From Mucilaginibacter xinganensis (GTDB taxonomy: Bacteria > Bacteroidota > Bacteroidia > Sphingobacteriales > Sphingobacteriaceae), in assembly GCF_002257585.1 (NCBI RefSeq), contig NZ_CP022743.1, forward strand, positions 5,022,001-5,086,000: a DNA stretch of 64,000 bases, in the 5' to 3' direction. Shown piece after piece: positions 62,203 through 64,000 of this stretch. A model generated the notes under the pieces. It was given only the letters and a program-made list of their open reading frames with translations, searched no databases and was not told where the DNA came from. Made by a program: the position numbers and the translations under genes. How positions within the stretch are numbered: position 1 is the stretch's first letter; every line of letters starts with the position of its first letter.

Positions 62203-62775
62203 ATGAAAATAGGACTACTATTCGGTTCATTTAACCCCATACACGTCGGCCATTTAATTATAGCAAATTACATGGCAAATTACACCACACTCGATAAAGT
62301 GTGGCTGGTGGTATCTCCCCAAAACCCTTTGAAAAAATACGGCGACCTTATTAACACGTATGACCGGCTTGAAATGGCGAAGCTGGCTACTGATAATTCA
62401 ACCAACCTGGAAGTAAGCGATGTGGAACTGAAATTGCCCCAGCCATCTTACACCATTGACACCCTGGCCCACCTGAAAGAGAAATACCCGCAGCATGAGT
62501 TTGCCCTCATTATGGGTTCTGACAACCTGGTATCGTTACCCAAGTGGAAGAACTATAAACTGATCCTGCGCGATTACCAGATTTATGTTTATCCCCGCCC
62601 TGGCTATGAAAATACCGACTTGGCCAGCCACCCGTCAGTAACCATAACCATGACACCACTCATGGAGCTCTCCGCAACATTTATCCGCCAGTCTATCGCA
62701 CAAAAAAAGAACGTGCAATATTTTGTACCCGATATTGTGCTCGACTTTATTGACAGTAAAAATTTATACCGGTAG
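62203..62775 (+). CDS. nadD: Nicotinate-nucleotide adenylyltransferase
   Basis: A 190-residue enzyme joining ATP and nicotinate mononucleotide in NAD synthesis. The nucleotidyltransferase motif GSFNPIHVGH (residues about 8-17) and the C-terminal ATFIRQSI (the SxTxxR-type block) are clear. The middle LIMGSDNLVSLPKWKNY matches NadD substrate-binding residues. The spacer upstream holds CCATGAtCCAT-like words but no clear inverted repeat. Confidence 0.95.
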   Translation: MKIGLLFGSFNPIHVGHLIIANYMANYTTLDKVWLVVSPQNPLKKYGDLINTYDRLEMAKLATDNSTNLEVSDVELKLPQPSYTIDTLAHLKEKYPQHEFALIMGSDNLVSLPKWKNYKLILRDYQIYVYPRPGYENTDLASHPSVTITMTPLMELSATFIRQSIAQKKNVQYFVPDIVLDFIDSKNLYR

Positions 62776-62835
62776 TTTGTTTGGGAAACATTGTTTCAAT
62801 TAAATCTAGCTGCTCCAACTCAAACAAGCAATAAC

Positions 62836-62843
62836 TATCTTTG
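62836..62843 (+). promoter_or_regulatory. -7 box of miaE-like gene
   Basis: TATCTTTG ends five bases before the GTG at 62849. As with yicC, a very short or absent leader is implied. Confidence 0.55.
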
Positions 62844-62848
62844 CAAGC

Positions 62849-63448
62849 GTGAGCGAAAAAACAATTCTTAAGCTGCAATTACCTACCGACCCGCTTTGGG
62901 TAAAAAACGTTGTTGAAAGCAATATCGAAGAGCTTTTAACCGACCATGCATTTTGCGAGCAAAAAGCAGCCAGCAACGCCATTACTTTAATTGTACAAAA
63001 CCCCAACCTATCGGATCTGGTGCAGGAAATGACCATGCTGGTACAGGAAGAAATGGACCATTTTAAACGGGTTCACGATATTATTTTACAACGGGGCTTT
63101 GTTTTGGGCCGCGAGCGTAAAGACAATTATGTAAACGAGCTGCGCAAATTCATTATCATAGGAGGCGGCCGCATCGTACAATTAATAGACAGGCTTTTGT
63201 TTTCGGCCATGATAGAGGCCCGCAGCTGTGAGCGCTTTAAGGTATTGTCTGAAAATATAAATGACGGGCAGCTTTCGGCATTTTATCATGAACTGATGAT
63301 CAGCGAGGCTACCCATTACGCCATGTTCATTCGCCTGGCAAAAAAATACGCAGATGGAATTGACGTTGAAAAACGCTGGACCGAATTTTTAGCTTACGAA
63401 GCACAAGTAGTAAAAAATTATGGCAAAGCTGAAATGATCCACGGGTAG
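62849..63448 (+). CDS. miaE: tRNA 2-methylthio-N6-isopentenyladenosine-37 hydroxylase (MiaE)
   Basis: A 199-residue ferritin-like di-iron oxygenase that hydroxylates the ms2i6A37 base of tRNA. Ligand helices show LTDHAFCEQKAASNA, MTMLVQEEMDHFKRVH (Glu and ExxH), SAMIEARSCERFK and ISEATHYAMFIRLAKKY. The start is GTG 62849; no ATG lies nearby in frame. miaA and miaB, whose products make its substrate, are not in the window. Confidence 0.92.
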   Translation: MSEKTILKLQLPTDPLWVKNVVESNIEELLTDHAFCEQKAASNAITLIVQNPNLSDLVQEMTMLVQEEMDHFKRVHDIILQRGFVLGRERKDNYVNELRKFIIIGGGRIVQLIDRLLFSAMIEARSCERFKVLSENINDGQLSAFYHELMISEATHYAMFIRLAKKYADGIDVEKRWTEFLAYEAQVVKNYGKAEMIHG

Positions 63449-63622
63449 TGGATGCGCAGTGCCAGCACACATAGTCACTCAATTCTATATTCCACGCGGC
63501 CTGGACGGATGAAAGGGAAACTTTGACACCAACCGGTTGGTGCTGGTAGGAAGGCAGGAAAATACTTAATCGGCGGATGCAGACTGTGATAAAATCAGTT
63601 GCTTCGGGCTATTCTAACTATA
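63449..63622. other. Short intergenic region, convergent genes
   Basis: About 170 bases with no recognised element; the flanking genes converge. Confidence 0.4.
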
Positions 63623-64000
63623 CTATCGGCCTTGGGTTACACCGACTACATTCCCCATGTAATTATCCATCAGCACCATATCAATTTTATCGTTGATAAA
63701 ACCAATGTACATGTCAGGCCGAACAATAAGCGATTTACCCTGATTTTCATTTACCTCGAATGCATCAAAAATTGCCTGATTTTTGATTGATTTGGGCAGG
63801 TAGAAGAAGTTAAGCATACCCGGGTATTTTTGGCTAATCCATTTGGCCAGCGAGAACAGGTCCATTTCAGCAAGCTTGCCCAGTATAATGAGTGTAAAGC
63901 CTGGCTTGCTGCACCACTCGTGCAGGTCGGTTTCCGCCTGTTTCTTTTCGTCGAATACTTTAAAGTAAGGTAGTCTGTCACCTGCTTTTATCCGGGTAGA
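63623..64000 (-). CDS. C-terminal part of probable FAD-dependent aromatic monooxygenase
   Basis: The frame is open from the window edge (64000) to a TAG at 63625-63623, so the N-terminal FAD-binding part lies outside. The visible 125 residues start STRIKAGDRLPYFKV and include FTLIILGKLAEMDLF, IVRPDMYIGFIND and a short tail. The AGDR(x)P start and the late VRPDxYIG motif match the thioredoxin-like C-terminal domain of PheA/TfdB-type flavoprotein hydroxylases. With only this domain in hand, the substrate cannot be given. Confidence 0.72.
   Translation of the reverse strand, partial: STRIKAGDRLPYFKVFDEKKQAETDLHEWCSKPGFTLIILGKLAEMDLFSLAKWISQKYPGMLNFFYLPKSIKNQAIFDAFEVNENQGKSLIVRPDMYIGFINDKIDMVLMDNYMGNVVGVTQGR

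Noticed and set aside
1..64000. tRNA genes, CRISPR arrays, insertion sequences and prophage
   Set aside because: I scanned the spacers by eye and found no cloverleaf, repeat-spacer array, transposase or integrase; a small tRNA could still be missed without a covariance search.

Overview
The window looks like chromosomal DNA of a Bacteroidota member of the family Sphingobacteriaceae, most likely Mucilaginibacter or a close relative. The evidence is SusC/SusD and GH92 genes, a type IX secretion C-terminal domain, DUF2911 and DUF3823 proteins, weak Shine-Dalgarno sequences, and repeated TAnnTTTG -7 promoter boxes. GC content is moderate. I see no rRNA, tRNA, CRISPR array, insertion sequence or phage gene.

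Layout. 1-7234: the end of a hypothetical gene, pgpA, an OmpA-type envelope protein and a very large secreted repeat protein (YCF48-like, MBG, cadherin-like and gliding-motility C-terminal domains). 7623-10084: a compact alkylation-repair cluster made of an AraC/MGMT Ada-like protein, a DUF2086 2OG-Fe(II) oxygenase, a stand-alone Ada metal-binding domain and AlkB. 10202-23812: a polysaccharide utilisation locus, starting with a membrane-anchored Kelch/SARP-like regulator and followed by SusC, SusD, a DUF3823 lipoprotein, an unrecognised large secreted protein (probably a glycoside hydrolase) and a GH92 alpha-mannosidase. 23847-29621: a sterol-desaturase-family hydroxylase, a TetR/SDR pair with striking operators, a CocE-type hydrolase, a CBM9-like protein with a Gly/Arg tail, and clpS.

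29777-37593: a five-gene metal-efflux unit on the minus strand (response regulator, histidine kinase, TolC-like protein, adaptor, CzcA-like RND pump). 37695-40758: a LytS/LytTR pair divergent from a DUF2911-TPR protein. 40802-48024: a secreted protein, an NYN-LOTUS protein, a PAP2/sphingomyelin-synthase-like protein, MerC plus a Fur-family regulator, an amidase, an OB-fold-like protein and an ABC exporter. 48200-52803: a clan GH-D glycosidase with a Tat-like signal, a 61-residue Cys-rich protein, peroxiredoxin and AhpD-like genes, and a Tat-like NIF3 protein. 53076-64000: a CheB-CheR-PAS-histidine kinase, a beta-barrel protein, an acyltransferase, a MaoC-like protein, a luciferase-like oxidoreductase, then yicC, gmk, nadD and miaE, and the 3' end of a probable FAD monooxygenase.

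How it fits together. The PUL would import and degrade a mannose-containing glycan: SusCD captures and imports it, GH92 and the unknown enzyme trim it, and the upstream Kelch/SARP protein is a plausible sensor-regulator. Other coherent units are the DNA-repair cluster, the metal-efflux unit with its own two-component system, and the peroxide-defence pair. The most unusual signals are the split Ada arrangement, the Kelch/SARP regulator, the unassigned PUL enzyme, well-formed operator palindromes at the SDR, TetR, merC and ahpC promoters, probable leaderless promoters, and spacers built from self-complementary short words.
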